Shown: positions 54,401-56,374, counted from the stretch's first letter. The stretch is 64,000 nt of DNA from Sorex araneus (GCF_027595985.1 NC_073302.1:407194503-407258502), one strand, 5' to 3'. The notes: generated by a model from the sequence alone, not told the origin. A program made the numbers and translations.

Positions 54401-55078
54401 CTAAGAACAATTGTCAGATTTTTTCTAAAACAAATTTAGCATTTTTCATAGCTCTAATCAATATTCACAGAAACCAATCATTTCAGAATGTGTGAGTTTC
54501 CTGAACATATTATTATAAATTAATTAATAAGTGTACATTTGCAACTCGAATGAAGACCAAACATTATGATCAATGATTTACTTAGGAATCAGAGTGACAA
54601 GAAATTATAACTCAGCTTCTCTGTTTCTAAAGTGGAACAAGAGTAACATTCAGTTATTGAGAGTCAAACAATGCTATTTCCTTTTGAGAGGTCTGATAAG
54701 TGGTCTATTTGCTTATACTTACAGGTGAGGAATTTGCCATTATAAAATGTTACACTGCTAGAACATTGAGACCAGTGTATAATACAATCTGAATCAAAGT
54801 GCATATATTATCCATTTTTATATACCCCTTATAAATGCTCTCATTCACATAAGAGATGTTCAGTATGTTTTAGCTAAAAATTGAGGAAGGAAGAAGCATT
54901 TGTGTGCTGGTCTTTTAATAAAGAGAAAACTTACCTAGCACATTCACAAATGCATTTGCCAGTAAATATCCATATTCATTAGAGGCATTACACTGATATA
55001 CTGCACTTGAACTTTCTTGAACATTTGAAAAAATAATGGTATCACCTTCTATTTTTCTGCTGGAATCATCTGGGGCAA
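6196..55078 (-). CDS. NRCAM: NRCAM, neuronal cell adhesion molecule, 3' part of gene (21 coding exons, incomplete at 5' end)
   Basis: Single-pass neuronal adhesion receptor of the L1 family. It binds other L1/contactin-type molecules outside the cell and ankyrin-G inside, for example at nodes of Ranvier and the axon initial segment. Coding exons in transcript order: 55078-54935, 53807-53696, 51567-51401, 51300-51153, 49517-49393, 48804-48775, 46747-46646, 41950-41753, 41654-41584, 40392-40167, 39598-39483, 37424-37220, 34690-34568, 32862-32686, 31749-31714, 25996-25880, 24771-24619, 19989-19858, 18859-18781, 6977-6966, 6433-6196. All junction phases match and the joined frame has no internal stop. 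Ig and FN3 modules are each split over two exons, as known for L1-family genes. Identity rests on near-identity of the tail (FIGQY, C-terminal NSFV) and transmembrane exon to remembered human NrCAM. NFASC, CHL1 and L1CAM are excluded by the tail sequence. The first half of Ig4 and everything upstream are outside the window. Confidence 0.97.
6434..6965 (-). other. NRCAM intron between the RSLE microexon and last exon
   Basis: 532 nt, starts GTAAGG and ends TTTTTTCCAG on the minus strand. No repeat is recognised. Its short length and lack of insertions fit constraint around a regulated microexon. Confidence 0.8.
6966..6977 (-). CDS. NRCAM: NRCAM 12-nt microexon encoding the RSLE insert
   Basis: Twelve nucleotides, GTCTCTTGAAAG, between acceptor AATTATAG and donor GTAAGG. 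Joined to the flanking exons they read Y-R-S-L-E-S-D, inserting RSLE in the cytoplasmic tail. In L1-family proteins the tyrosine motif YRSLE of the neuronal form is a known AP-2 endocytosis signal. It lies about 530 nt upstream of the last exon, as expected. The upstream tract has pyrimidines with a UGC about 22 nt before the exon (7000-7002), the context used by SRRM4 at neural microexons. Confidence 0.93.
8145..8490 (+). mobile_element. Ancient mammal-wide repeat, left half (L2-like)
   Basis: Contains TTTATTGAGTGCTAACTCAA, GGATTAGCAGCCAACAAAAT and a GGTCAGGAAAGGCTTTATTAAA block, in the order of a very common ancient repeat in placental genomes. I believe it is LINE-2-related, but the family name is uncertain. 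The same repeat resumes at about 11060 after an L1/SINE insertion. Confidence 0.5.
8601..8780 (+). repeat. Diverged shrew SINE
   Basis: TGGACTGGAGAGATAGTACA to a CCCCAAACAAAAAAATAAAA tail. Its A-tail directly abuts the antisense start of the L1 at 8781. Confidence 0.8.
8781..11037 (+). mobile_element. 5'-truncated L1 with a 5' inversion (twin-priming structure)
   Basis: 8781-9980 is reverse-complemented L1 ORF2 (for example TTGAAGAGGCTTTTCTTGCT, TCATCTGCAAATAATGGTAA). From about 9990 to 11037 it is in forward orientation (AAAGCAATGGAGGCAAAGAT, TGGAATACTATGCAGC, 3' UTR, A-rich end). In L1 coordinates the outer end of the inverted part lies roughly 100 bp upstream of the start of the forward part. 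This is what twin priming produces. All reading frames are degraded. Confidence 0.8.
11060..11320 (+). mobile_element. Ancient mammal-wide repeat, right half (L2-like)
   Basis: CTAAAGCCACTGGAGAGTTT, then GTGACATCCATGTCATGATG, matches the later part of the same ancient repeat whose beginning lies at 8145-8490. The intervening 2.5 kb is inserted SINE plus L1. Confidence 0.45.
11339..11580 (+). repeat. Shrew SINE, second subfamily with long distinct 3' body
   Basis: Shares the tRNA-like head (GGGCTGGAGCGATAGCACAG, GAGTTCGATTCCTCTG) but continues AGAGCCCGGCAAGCTACCGA, TATGCCAAAAACAGTAACAA and GATGTTACTGGTGCCCAC, ending in CAGTAACA units. Duplication GAAGTAACA at 11330-11338 and 11581-11589. Other copies are at 44730-44925, 46170-46425 and 48411-48656. 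Confidence 0.88.
12388..12558 (-). repeat. Shrew SINE (first of a same-site pair)
   Basis: TTTTTCCTTTTTGGGTCACA through TGCTATTGCTCCAGCCCC. Flanked by TGGACATCTTTT on the left and TGGACAACTTTT on the right. Confidence 0.92.
12573..12745 (-). repeat. Shrew SINE (second of a same-site pair)
   Basis: TTTTTCTTGCTTTTTGGGTT through GCTATCACTCCAGCCC. Flanks TGGACAACTTTTTT (12559-12572) and TGGGCAGCTTTTTT (12746-12759). This insertion reused the duplication made by the neighbouring SINE. Confidence 0.92.
12873..13017 (+). repeat. Diverged shrew SINE
   Basis: GGCTATAGAGATAGTTAAGG to GAGCCAGGAGTAAGCCCTGA. Old copy. Confidence 0.65.
13079..13222 (+). mobile_element. Old DNA-transposon fossil (hAT-type MER-like)
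   Basis: TTCTTTATGGCTGATTTAGT, AGCAGAGACCATGTGGCCTA and GGGCCCTTTATAGAAGAAAT recall a widespread non-autonomous hAT element of placental mammals. I cannot fix the family name. Confidence 0.5.
13223..14317. other. Intron, GC-rich patch at 13780-13990
   Basis: NRCAM intron. The patch 13780-13990 (CACCGGGGGGCGTGGCGTGC and following) is much richer in G+C and CpG than the flanks. Overlapping ORFs of about 70 codons there show no known similarity. Otherwise nothing is seen. Confidence 0.4.
14318..14494 (-). repeat. Diverged shrew SINE
   Basis: TATTTTTTGGCCACACCTGG to CTATACTCTTTCTCTCTGGC with an internal expansion around 14365-14400. Confidence 0.7.
14495..17340. other. NRCAM intron, largely repeat-free
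   Basis: 2.8 kb of AT-rich intron with almost no shrew SINE or L1, in contrast to the rest of the window. A MIR-like patch may sit near 16215-16275. The low insertion density may mark constrained non-coding sequence. I see no gene. Confidence 0.45.
17355..17462 (-). repeat. ID-like (tRNA-Ala-type) SINE with CA-rich tail
   Basis: The minus strand reads GGGGCTAGGGATGTGGCTCA, GCAGTAGAGAACTTGCC, AGATTCAATCCCCGGCACC, then a CA repeat and AAAGTTGTGTTTAAG. A and B boxes of a tRNA-Ala-type promoter are visible (GTGGCTCAGCAG, GATTCAATCCC). Duplication TAAAATATTCTTTT at 17341-17354 and 17463-17476 proves retroposition. The organisation is that of rodent ID elements, unlike the shrew SINE around it. 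Confidence 0.75.
17604..17830 (+). repeat. Diverged shrew SINE
   Basis: GGGGCTGGAGAGATAATACT head, ATGGTCCCCTGAGCATTACA, expanded middle, then a CAAAAACAAAAACAAAAA tail. Confidence 0.6.
17883..17990 (+). repeat. Polypyrimidine low-complexity tract
   Basis: About 100 nt of almost pure C/T (CCTTCCTTCCTTTCCTCTTT and on). On the NRCAM transcript it is polypurine. Confidence 0.85.
18434..18552 (-). repeat. Old SINE fragment
   Basis: GGCCTCTCAGGCAGTGCTCA and GGTATCAGGGATTACCTGGT resemble a decayed shrew SINE in reverse orientation. Weak. Confidence 0.4.
18781..18859 (-). CDS. NRCAM: NRCAM exon: proximal cytoplasmic segment
   Basis: 79 nt, acceptor AATTTTAG, donor ACAG|GTGAGC. It encodes (V)[19 protein letters not shown], then GTFGEY plus AG. 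The two trailing bases can be completed by the 12-nt exon (AG|G, Arg, giving RSLES) or by the last exon (AG|T, Ser), so both neuronal and skipped forms are readable. It was found from plus-strand complement around 18781 and is absent from long ORFs. Confidence 0.96.
19519..19545 (+). repeat. (CAA)n microsatellite
   Basis: About nine CAA units, likely an old retroposon tail. Confidence 0.9.
19656..19835 (-). repeat. Shrew SINE next to the NRCAM transmembrane exon donor
   Basis: TTTTTTTTTTTTGCTTTTTG to GCTATCGCTCCAGCCCCT. Perfect 15-bp duplication AGAAAATTTAAATCT at 19641-19655 and 19836-19850. Its 5' end lies 23 nt inside the intron after the exon ending at 19858, in the same orientation as NRCAM. 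Confidence 0.95.
19858..19989 (-). CDS. NRCAM: NRCAM exon: membrane-proximal stem and transmembrane helix
   Basis: 132 nt, acceptor TTTTCCAG, donor CCAG|GTAAGA. It encodes (A)[12 protein letters not shown], then [19 protein letters not shown] and [12 protein letters not shown]. The run of about 22 hydrophobic residues followed by RR is a type I transmembrane anchor with a stop-transfer signal. A shrew SINE inserted in the intron with its target-site duplication starting 8 nt past the exon, but the donor hexamer is intact. Confidence 0.98.
19990..22309. other. NRCAM intron between transmembrane and FN3-5 exons, left part
   Basis: AT-rich intron with no recognisable repeats or exons. ORFs of 65-85 codons here are AT-rich chance frames. 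Confidence 0.6.
22310..22505 (-). repeat. Diverged shrew SINE
   Basis: TAGGGTCACTCCCAACAGAA, TGTGCTCAGGGCTCACTCCA, ending ATATTCTCTCTGGTTCCCC. Old copy. Confidence 0.65.
22795..22868 (+). repeat. GA-rich low-complexity tract
   Basis: GAGAGAGGGAGGAGAGAGAG and similar. It generates a spurious Arg/Glu ORF. Confidence 0.8.
23430..23605 (+). repeat. MIR element remnant
   Basis: GATGACCTGAGCTCCACC, then GGACTGTTGTATGGATGAAA and TGCTATTACTATTACTGC, in the order of the MIR core and 3' part. Heavily diverged. Confidence 0.5.
24160..24241 (+). repeat. 41-bp tandem duplication
   Basis: Two copies (24160-24200 and 24201-24241) of TGTGATTATA(C/A)TGAAACAC and following, with two differences. The flanks are unduplicated. 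Confidence 0.92.
24619..24771 (-). CDS. NRCAM: NRCAM exon: second part of FN3 domain 5 (alternative)
   Basis: 153 nt, acceptor TTTCCATAG, donor CCAG|GTGAGG. It encodes [20 protein letters not shown], then [20 protein letters not shown] and [10 protein letters not shown], with an NGS sequon and the FN3 F strand YKVRVGAEG. The trailing G with CA of the transmembrane exon gives Ala. The intron immediately after the donor is unusually GC-rich for the neighbourhood. Confidence 0.96.
24772..25879 (-). other. NRCAM intron within FN3-5, no repeats recognised
   Basis: 1,108 nt AT-rich intron splitting the FN3-5 domain. Boundaries GTAAGA and TTTCCATAG. Nothing else seen. Confidence 0.8.
25880..25996 (-). 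CDS. NRCAM: NRCAM exon: first part of FN3 domain 5 (alternative)
   Basis: 117 nt, acceptor TTTTAAGCAG, donor GGCA|GTAAGA. It encodes (V)[19 protein letters not shown], then [19 protein letters not shown]. It carries the sequons NLT and NIS and the FN3 Trp. Its last base A plus GC of the next exon makes Ser (GSKEEW). Together with the next exon it forms a 270-nt block (90 codons) that can be spliced out in frame, matching the known presence or absence of FN3-5 among NrCAM isoforms. Confidence 0.93.
26402..26580 (+). repeat. Diverged shrew SINE
   Basis: GGCCTGGAGAGTTAAAGTGC, CCTGGTTCAATCCCTGGCAC, ending CCCTTCAAAAAACA. Confidence 0.7.
26694..26835 (+). repeat. Old SINE fragment
   Basis: ATGGGCTGGAGGCATAATTT, AAATGGTTCCTGGGTCAGAA. 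Poorly preserved. Confidence 0.4.
27370..28030 (+). mobile_element. LINE-2 3' end remnant
   Basis: Ordered matches to the common L2 3' region: ACTACAGCTCAGACCCTGTT, AAACATAAACTCTTTAGCC, TTGATTAGATTGTAAATATA and ACACAGTGCCTG at the end. Contains a CACATCTCAGTGAATT-type local duplication at about 27630-27672. Confidence 0.55.
28048..28222 (+). repeat. Diverged shrew SINE
   Basis: TTTACTTGCATGTGGCCAAC, TTTAATCTCAGCACTATA, tail CCAAAATAAA. First of three consecutive same-orientation SINEs. Confidence 0.65.
28240..28402 (+). repeat. Shrew SINE, second of three in a row
   Basis: GTCAGTGAGATAATACAGTG, GACCCAAGTTTGATCCCCAG, GCCCCTGACAAAAAAAG tail. Confidence 0.82.
28405..28581 (+). repeat. Shrew SINE, third of three in a row
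   Basis: GGGGCTGGAGCGATAGTACA through GGGTGTGACTCAAAAAGCAA and an A tail. Close to the young consensus. Confidence 0.93.
28582..29880. other. NRCAM intron, no gene or named repeat seen
   Basis: AT-rich intronic DNA between FN3-5 and the 36-nt exon. Confidence 0.5.
29885..30065 (+). repeat. Local direct duplication of a ~60-bp block
   Basis: Blocks at 29885-29945 and 30007-30065 share TCCATGAACTT, then TTTCCTTTTCTGTACAATCA and TAAGAAAT. Extra TCTGTACAATC copies lie between them. Confidence 0.8.
30115..30250 (+). repeat. Diverged shrew SINE fragment
   Basis: GGGACTGGAGAAATAACTCC, GGTCTCAATTTGATCTCCAG, ending TATAAAAAAGAAAAA. Confidence 0.55.
31472..31519 (-). repeat. Tail-only retro-insertion: poly(T) between direct repeats
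   Basis: TTGACCAGGGTGAAATCTT occurs at 31472-31490 and again at 31501-31519, separated only by about ten T. This is the target-site duplication and A-tail of an insertion with no body. Confidence 0.85.
31714..31749 (-). CDS. NRCAM: NRCAM 36-nt cassette exon between FN3-4 and FN3-5
   Basis: A 36-nt exon, acceptor TTCATTAAAG, donor AAAG|GTAAAA, encoding (A)[11 protein letters not shown] plus G. Phase 1 at both ends makes it an in-frame optional insert. The peptide matches the GILxPxVGAGK linker I recall from NRCAM long isoforms. It is too short for ORF detection. Confidence 0.9.
31750..32685. other. NRCAM intron between FN3-4 and the 36-nt exon
   Basis: 936 nt with no repeat recognised. Boundaries GTAAGA and TTCATTAAAG. 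Confidence 0.75.
32686..32862 (-). CDS. NRCAM: NRCAM exon: second part of FN3 domain 4
   Basis: 177 nt, acceptor TTGTTGACAG, donor GAAG|GTAAGA. It encodes [20 protein letters not shown], then [20 protein letters not shown] and [14 protein letters not shown]. It contains three sequons (NNT, NRT, NFS). The final G can join the 36-nt exon (Ala), the FN3-5 exon (Val) or the transmembrane exon (Ala), so all three known exon routes stay in frame. Confidence 0.96.
33052..33125 (+). repeat. 35-bp tandem duplication
   Basis: TGGCTTATAGTATAGGGGAA and the next 15 bases occur at 33052-33086 and 33091-33125, identical over 35 bp with a 4-bp spacer, suggesting a recent event. Confidence 0.95.
33289..34213 (-). 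mobile_element. Possible solo LTR of an endogenous retrovirus (uncertain)
   Basis: A roughly 0.92-kb block unlike the surrounding intron: GC-richer, with a 200-bp TCTGTCTC-rich stretch (33430-33625) and an AAGATGGCTCC motif. The right end read on the minus strand begins TGTAACTTGGGAGCCGATTG, resembling the TG..GGGAGCC start of class II ERV LTRs. ACAAAG occurs at both edges (33283-33288, 34211-34216), but the boundaries do not fit TG..CA neatly. No gag, pol or env coding remains were seen. It could equally be another repeat. Confidence 0.35.
34568..34690 (-). CDS. NRCAM: NRCAM exon: first part of FN3 domain 4
   Basis: 123 nt, acceptor CATTTCAAG, donor CCAA|GTAAGT. It encodes (V)[19 protein letters not shown], then [21 protein letters not shown], with the FN3 Trp in LEWDPP. 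The last base A plus TT of the next exon gives Ile (QPINNTHEL). It is not in any long ORF because of close flanking stops and was recognised from protein similarity and junction phase. Confidence 0.94.
34815..34985 (-). repeat. Diverged shrew SINE
   Basis: TGTTTTGGGGATGCACCCAA, ACTCAGGGGTCACTCCTGGC, ending ACTAGCTCTCTATCTCTCC. Confidence 0.7.
35000..36729. other. NRCAM intron with a GC-rich patch (35290-35470)
   Basis: Intron between FN3-4 and FN3-3. The 35290-35470 patch is distinctly GC-rich, and open frames of 113-125 codons cross it without recognisable similarity. An L2-like stretch may lie at 36480-36660. No exon is supported. Confidence 0.4.
36730..36850 (-). repeat. MIR element remnant
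   Basis: AAGGAAACTGAAGCTTAGAG, AAGTTGTATGACTTGCCTCA is the reverse complement of the MIR core (CAGTTTCCTCATCTGTAAA region). Confidence 0.6.
36914..36952 (+). repeat. Tail-only retro-insertion: poly(A) between direct repeats
   Basis: GAGTGGGGGAGAGC at 36914-36927 and 36939-36952 with only eleven A between. Same structure as the poly(T) case at 31472-31519. Confidence 0.85.
37220..37424 (-). CDS. NRCAM: NRCAM exon: second part of FN3 domain 3 with polybasic site
   Basis: 205 nt, acceptor TGCTGTTTCAG, donor GGAG|GTATGT. It encodes [20 protein letters not shown], then [20 protein letters not shown] and [10 protein letters not shown]. Residues 12-15 of the exon are R-N-R-R, fitting the furin consensus R-x-(K/R)-R, in the same FN3 repeat where L1-type proteins are known to be proteolytically processed. 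Sequon: NYT. Confidence 0.96.
37945..38114 (-). repeat. Shrew SINE
   Basis: CTTTTTTCTGCTTTTTTGGT to GCTGTACTATCACTT. Duplication AAGGGCTTAAGTCTC at 37930-37944 and 38115-38129. Confidence 0.92.
38395..38582 (+). mobile_element. L1 3' end remnant
   Basis: TGGTTATAAACTGAGCTTAG, GGAGAGATGGGGAGGTGGG, GTGCACGCATGAAGCCCTGT, tail CAAATAAAAATTAG. Resembles an L1 3' UTR. Confidence 0.55.
38847..39026 (-). repeat. Shrew SINE
   Basis: TTTATTTATTTATTTTTGCT tail through CTATTGCTCCAGCCCCG. Perfect duplication GTAATTGACATTTTA at 38832-38846 and 39027-39041. Confidence 0.95.
39483..39598 (-). CDS. NRCAM: NRCAM exon: first part of FN3 domain 3, followed by a GC splice donor
   Basis: 116 nt, acceptor TTTCTCTAG. 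It encodes (L)[19 protein letters not shown], then [19 protein letters not shown]. Frame matching to the next exon (phase 0, IYYWKD) forces the exon to end at CGG, and the intron then begins GCAAGT: a non-canonical GC-AG intron. The nearest GT (four bases further, GTAAAG) would add 4 nt and break the frame. One NST sequon is present. Confidence 0.93.
39711..39884 (-). repeat. Shrew SINE
   Basis: TTTTTTTTTGCTTTTTAGGT to GCTATGGCTCCAGCC. Duplication CTGAAAGGAGATTTTTT at 39699-39715 and 39885-39901, followed by a TA microsatellite. Confidence 0.94.
39901..39918 (+). repeat. (TA)n microsatellite
   Basis: About nine TA units next to the right-hand duplication of the SINE. Confidence 0.9.
40167..40392 (-). 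CDS. NRCAM: NRCAM exon: second part of FN3 domain 2
   Basis: 226 nt, acceptor TTTCCTTTCAG, donor GACC|GTGAGT. It starts in phase 0 with [20 protein letters not shown], continues [20 protein letters not shown] and has [15 protein letters not shown] (F strand). It ends GHSGED plus C, which makes Leu with the next exon. It contains the NVS sequon. A shrew SINE begins 64 bp upstream of its acceptor, so branch-point choice here is worth a look. Confidence 0.96.
40456..40629 (-). repeat. Shrew SINE 64 bp upstream of an NRCAM FN3-2 exon
   Basis: TTTTTTCCTGCTTTTTAGGT to TGCTATTGCTCCAGCTCCC. Duplication GAACTGAATAAACTCTT at 40439-40455, with one change at 40630-40646. The exon starts at 40392. Confidence 0.94.
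40730..40795 (-). repeat. SINE fragment
   Basis: GATACCAGTGATTGAACTGG, CCACTGTACCTCTTTGGCCC resemble the tRNA-like head of a SINE in reverse. Confidence 0.5.
41225..41410 (-). repeat. MIR element remnant
   Basis: GTGCCATGCACTGTTCTAGG, TTTATGTATTAACTCCTTTA, AAACCTAAGACTTGGACCCA follow reverse-complement MIR from end to tRNA part. Confidence 0.65.
41584..41654 (-). CDS. NRCAM: NRCAM exon: first part of FN3 domain 2
   Basis: 71 nt, acceptor ATTTCTAG, donor TGGAAG|GTAAGC. It encodes (E)[19 protein letters not shown], then ITWK, with the FN3 B-strand Trp, and ends in phase 0. The length is not a multiple of three, so skipping would shift the frame. It is missed by ORF tracks because of its size. 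Confidence 0.93.
41753..41950 (-). CDS. NRCAM: NRCAM exon: second part of FN3 domain 1
   Basis: 198 nt, acceptor TTGTGGCCAG, donor GCAG|GTAACT. It encodes [20 protein letters not shown], then [20 protein letters not shown] and [20 protein letters not shown]. The Y-x-F-R-V-x-A-V-N stretch is the FN3 F strand and NYS is a sequon. The trailing G plus AA gives Glu with the next exon. It lies only 98 bp from the following exon. Confidence 0.96.
41951..42539 (-). other. NRCAM intron (FN3-1), exon-proximal part
   Basis: No repeats or extra exons recognised. The intron runs on to 46645. Confidence 0.6.
42540..42745 (+). mobile_element. L1-like ORF2 fragment, sense
   Basis: ATTATGATGCAGCCACACAA, GGAATACTCTGCAGCTGTAA resemble the conserved L1 ORF2 GGAATACTATGCAGC region. 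Very decayed. Confidence 0.5.
43125..43575 (+). mobile_element. LINE-2 3' remnant split by a SINE
   Basis: TTCTGGAAAATTCTTCC and CTGTGGCCTTTCCTAACCAC on either side of the SINE at 43300-43475 match the order of L2 3' text. Confidence 0.4.
43300..43475 (-). repeat. Diverged shrew SINE
   Basis: TTGATTTTGGGCCACAGCCA, TGCTCAGGGCTCACTCCTAA, ending ACTATGTCCCTGGCCCT. Confidence 0.75.
43650..44060 (+). mobile_element. Possible old LTR or MER-type repeat
   Basis: TCTAGGAAGCTGATGCAAAG, CAAGAGATTTACTTGGGGGA, GACCTTCAGATCCCAACACA read like an ancient mammalian LTR/MER repeat. It also carries a 180-codon open frame (43608-44150) without recognisable protein similarity. Confidence 0.35.
44484..44590 (+). 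repeat. Shrew SINE with internal deletion
   Basis: GGGGGCTGGAGTGATAGTAT directly continues into CACCAGGAGGGATCCCTGAA, missing most of the tRNA-like part. Confidence 0.8.
44730..44925 (+). repeat. Second-subfamily shrew SINE, partial
   Basis: CCTGGCAAGCTCCCTGTGGC, GATATGCCATATACAGTAAC, GATGTTACTGGTGCCCGCTT. The head is missing and there is a foreign ~80-bp insert near 44790-44870. Confidence 0.75.
45608..46046 (+). mobile_element. Young 5'-truncated L1 (3' UTR only)
   Basis: 439 bp with G-rich stretch (45820-45860), GTGGTGGAGAATGGGCACTG, CCCGAACTTTGTATGAGGGA, CTCACGGTGATTCTC and an A-rich end. Perfect 15-bp duplication GAAAGGTGAGGAGTA at 45593-45607 and 46047-46061 marks a clean, relatively recent insertion. 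Confidence 0.88.
46170..46425 (-). repeat. Second-subfamily shrew SINE
   Basis: AGCACTGTAGCATTGTTGTC, GGGCACCAGTAACGGCTCCA, GAGGAATCAAACCTGGTTCA, GTGCTATTACTCCAGCCC. Confidence 0.9.
46646..46747 (-). CDS. NRCAM: NRCAM exon: first part of FN3 domain 1
   Basis: 102 nt, acceptor GGTCCACAG, donor ACAA|GTATGT. It encodes (D)[19 protein letters not shown], then [14 protein letters not shown], the A-C strands of an FN3 fold with the conserved B-strand Trp (LSW). The trailing A plus AA of the next exon gives Lys (..PITKFIIEYED). Confidence 0.95.
46748..47204. other. NRCAM intron, nothing recognised
   Basis: Sequence upstream of the FN3-1 exon, with no repeat or exon supported. Confidence 0.5.
47205..47330 (-). 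repeat. Old SINE fragment
   Basis: GTGGTGCCAGGGGTAGAACC and CCAAGGCAGAAACTCCAG are the decayed head region. Confidence 0.4.
47660..47832 (-). repeat. Shrew SINE
   Basis: TTTTTTTGTTTTTTTGCTTT to GACTGTCTCCCTGGCCCC, with a small deletion before the B box. Confidence 0.9.
48411..48656 (-). repeat. Second-subfamily shrew SINE
   Basis: TGTCACTGTCATCCTGTTGC, GGGCACCAGTAATGTCTCTC, GGGGCAGAGGAATCGAACTC, TGCTATTGCTCCAGCCC. Duplication GGAACACAAC at 48401-48410 and 48657-48666. About 120 bp from the 30-nt exon. Confidence 0.93.
48775..48804 (-). CDS. NRCAM: NRCAM 30-nt cassette exon: Pro/Thr linker between Ig6 and FN3-1
   Basis: A 30-nt exon between CCTTTCTAG and ACG|GTAAAC encoding (A)PTPTPAPIY(D). 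It has phase 1 at both ends, so it can be included or skipped in frame. NRCAM transcripts are known to vary at this Pro-rich hinge between the Ig horseshoe and the FN3 stalk. It is far too short for ORF callers and was found by translating the minus strand between the Ig6 and FN3-1 exons and checking both splice sites. Confidence 0.88.
49205..49352 (-). repeat. Diverged SINE
   Basis: TTCAGGGATCACTACTGGCA, GTGCCAGGGATTGAAGTTGG. Old copy, about 40 bp downstream of the Ig6 exon donor. Confidence 0.65.
49393..49517 (-). CDS. NRCAM: NRCAM exon: second half of Ig domain 6
   Basis: 125 nt, acceptor TTTCTCCACAG, donor GTCG|GTAAGT. It encodes [20 protein letters not shown], then [21 protein letters not shown], with the F-strand Tyr-x-Cys and one NTS sequon. 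It ends with G, which gives Ala when joined to the 30-nt linker exon or Asp when joined directly to the FN3-1 exon, so the next exon is optional. Confidence 0.95.
49518..51152 (-). other. NRCAM intron within Ig6, no repeats recognised
   Basis: 1,635 nt between the two Ig6 exons with no SINE or L1 visible. GT..AG boundaries. Confidence 0.7.
51153..51300 (-). CDS. NRCAM: NRCAM exon: first half of Ig domain 6
   Basis: 148 nt, acceptor AAATTTCAG, donor GGAAG|GTATTT. It encodes (D)[19 protein letters not shown], then [21 protein letters not shown] with the B-strand Cys and C-strand Trp of Ig6, ending ..LPNDG plus a split Arg codon AG|G. The donor GTATTT is a weak match to the consensus after +3, but is fixed by the phase of the next exon. 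Confidence 0.95.
51401..51567 (-). CDS. NRCAM: NRCAM exon: second half of Ig domain 5
   Basis: 167 nt, acceptor TCTCTAATGAAG (AAG rather than CAG or TAG), donor AAAG|GTAGGG. It encodes [21 protein letters not shown], then [20 protein letters not shown], the D-x-G-x-Y-x-C signature of an Ig F strand, and ends LEIK. The acceptor lacks an ideal polypyrimidine tract just before the AG, but it is the only one that completes the Trp codon from the previous exon. One N-glycosylation sequon (NGT) is present. Confidence 0.95.
51902..52063 (-). repeat. Shrew SINE
   Basis: TGGGGGGGTTCACACCCAGC to GCTATTGCTCCAGCC. Perfect 18-bp duplication TGAAGGCTACTCTTTTTT at 51884-51901 and 52064-52081. Confidence 0.95.
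52185..52330 (+). repeat. Diverged shrew SINE
   Basis: GGACTGGAAAGATATTCAGG, GGATTTGATCCCCTGCATTC, tail CCCAAAATAAAACAAGGC. Confidence 0.7.
52900..53145 (+). mobile_element. L1 3' end
   Basis: GGGGGGTGGGGTGGGAGGGG, GCACTGGTGTAGGGATGGTG, ACTTAAACCTGAAAGCTTTG, ACGGTGGTTCAATAAAATAT and an A tail: L1 3' UTR with its polyadenylation signal. Confidence 0.8.
53440..53605 (-). repeat. Diverged shrew SINE
   Basis: GGGGGCCACACCCAGCAGTG, AGGAATTACTCCTGGCAGTG, ending CACCTCTCTGGCCT. About 90 bp from the Ig5 exon. Confidence 0.8.
53696..53807 (-). CDS. NRCAM: NRCAM exon: first half of Ig domain 5
   Basis: 112 nt, acceptor TTTTTAG, donor GAGTG|GTAAGT. It begins with CT, completing Ala with the G of the previous exon (..[12 protein letters not shown]), and includes the B-strand Cys in [11 protein letters not shown]. 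It ends at PTIEW, with the Trp codon split TG|G across the intron. This is the inter-Ig linker and first sheet of Ig5. Confidence 0.95.
53808..54934 (-). other. NRCAM intron between Ig4 and Ig5 exons
   Basis: 1,127 nt, boundaries GTAAGT and TTTTTAG. No repeat recognised. Confidence 0.7.
54935..55078 (-). CDS. NRCAM: NRCAM exon: second half of Ig domain 4
   Basis: 144 nt, acceptor CCCAACAG, donor CTAG|GTAAGT. The exon starts with two bases of a split codon and ends with one. It encodes 47 full codons including [19 protein letters not shown], the F-strand Cys of an I-set Ig fold (Y-x-C), then [15 protein letters not shown]. This is the most 5' NRCAM exon visible. The preceding half of Ig4 was searched for on the minus strand up to 64000 and not seen, so the upstream intron is at least 8.9 kb. 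Confidence 0.95.
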
Positions 55079-55840
55079 CTGTTGGGGGGAAATAAAGGGT
55101 TTATATTTATTTTTCTTTGATTAAAAGATGTATATTAAACTTATAAAGCTTGAGTATACAATATGGAAACGAGAACAGAAATGTAGAATGCTCTAGATAT
55201 TTGCAATGTGAAGACTAACAACTTAGGCAGATTTTGAAATTTTTCTTCCTCCAAATCTAGTTATCACTAGTCAGCACGGATACATGTTCAATATTCAATT
55301 AGCCTAAAACACATTGATTCCGCAAGACAGAATATAGTTTTGTGAAATAGACAAAAAATTAAAGCACAAGTTCAGTGAAGACTGTGTTACAAATTCAGGA
55401 AAACATTGCTTTGTTTGCAAAGAAATTGCTTATTTGTGAAGAACCAAGTTAATTATCAAGAGCAGATAGGCAAAGCTAATAAAAAATTTAAGAAGCTTCT
55501 CGCTTATTGAACCATGTCTTTGAAGAGTCACTTATTGAAGTAGATATGTCCACGTAGGGCTAATAAACAAATATGAAAAAATTATTTTTCTGCTTTGGAA
55601 ATTTCTGAGACCAAAGTAAAAATAAATCCTGTATAATTTCTTTATAGTTACTGTTAAGCTAAATATCCTAAGTACTTAAAAAATGTTAGGACAAGGATTG
55701 AGCCCCACCAAAATGGAATGGAACAGGTTGAAAATAATATATGAGAATTTAGTTTAGTATACACTCAGGTATCTGGAACTGCTGTTCTGCTGGTAATAAA
55801 TTTCTTTTTGTGGATGCTAAACTTAGGGGGTGACCTTACA
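55079..55840 (-). other. NRCAM intron upstream of the Ig4 exon
   Basis: AT-rich, no repeats or exon seen. The intron continues to at least 64000. Confidence 0.6.
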
Positions 55841-55844
55841 TTGT

Positions 55845-55992
55845 TTTTTTTTTGAGGCGGGAGGGGGTGGTAGGTTTGGGAGGAACATCCTGGTAGATCA
55901 TGTGGTATTAGAAGATTGTATGCATGAAACTGTATCATTAACAGTATGATAAATCACACTGCCTAAAATTAGAAATAAAGAAAGAAATAAAA
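55845..55992 (+). mobile_element. L1 3' end remnant
   Basis: TTGAGGCGGGAGGGGGTGGT, AGATTGTATGCATGAAACTG, TAATCACACTGCC-like end and an A-rich tail. Same 3' UTR family as 10860-11037. Confidence 0.65.
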
Positions 55993-56374
55993 GTAAAGAT
56001 TCTGAGGTATCTGTCTCAGCATGCTAATCAAAGTAAAAACTAAGTTATCAGAGCATCTTTTCTCTTATATTGATCTTTCAACTCAAGTCTTTTAAATAGT
56101 CTTTGCTTTCTTTCTAAGCACTATTTTCTTTTCTGATGCCAGGAAATGAAGGTGCATCTAAGACATTTATCACTTCATTTCTTCATCACTCTTTTATTAC
56201 TTTAAAATATCAGAGTTGATTTATTTTTGGTTTGTTAACTCACTCTAATGATAATAAGTTAAGATGTAGTTACTTATTGTTTTTTTACTATTGATATTCT
56301 AAGTATTATGCTTAGTTATTCATCATTAGTTTTGCGCTGTTGCTGGAACAAGCTACTACAAATTTAGTATTATA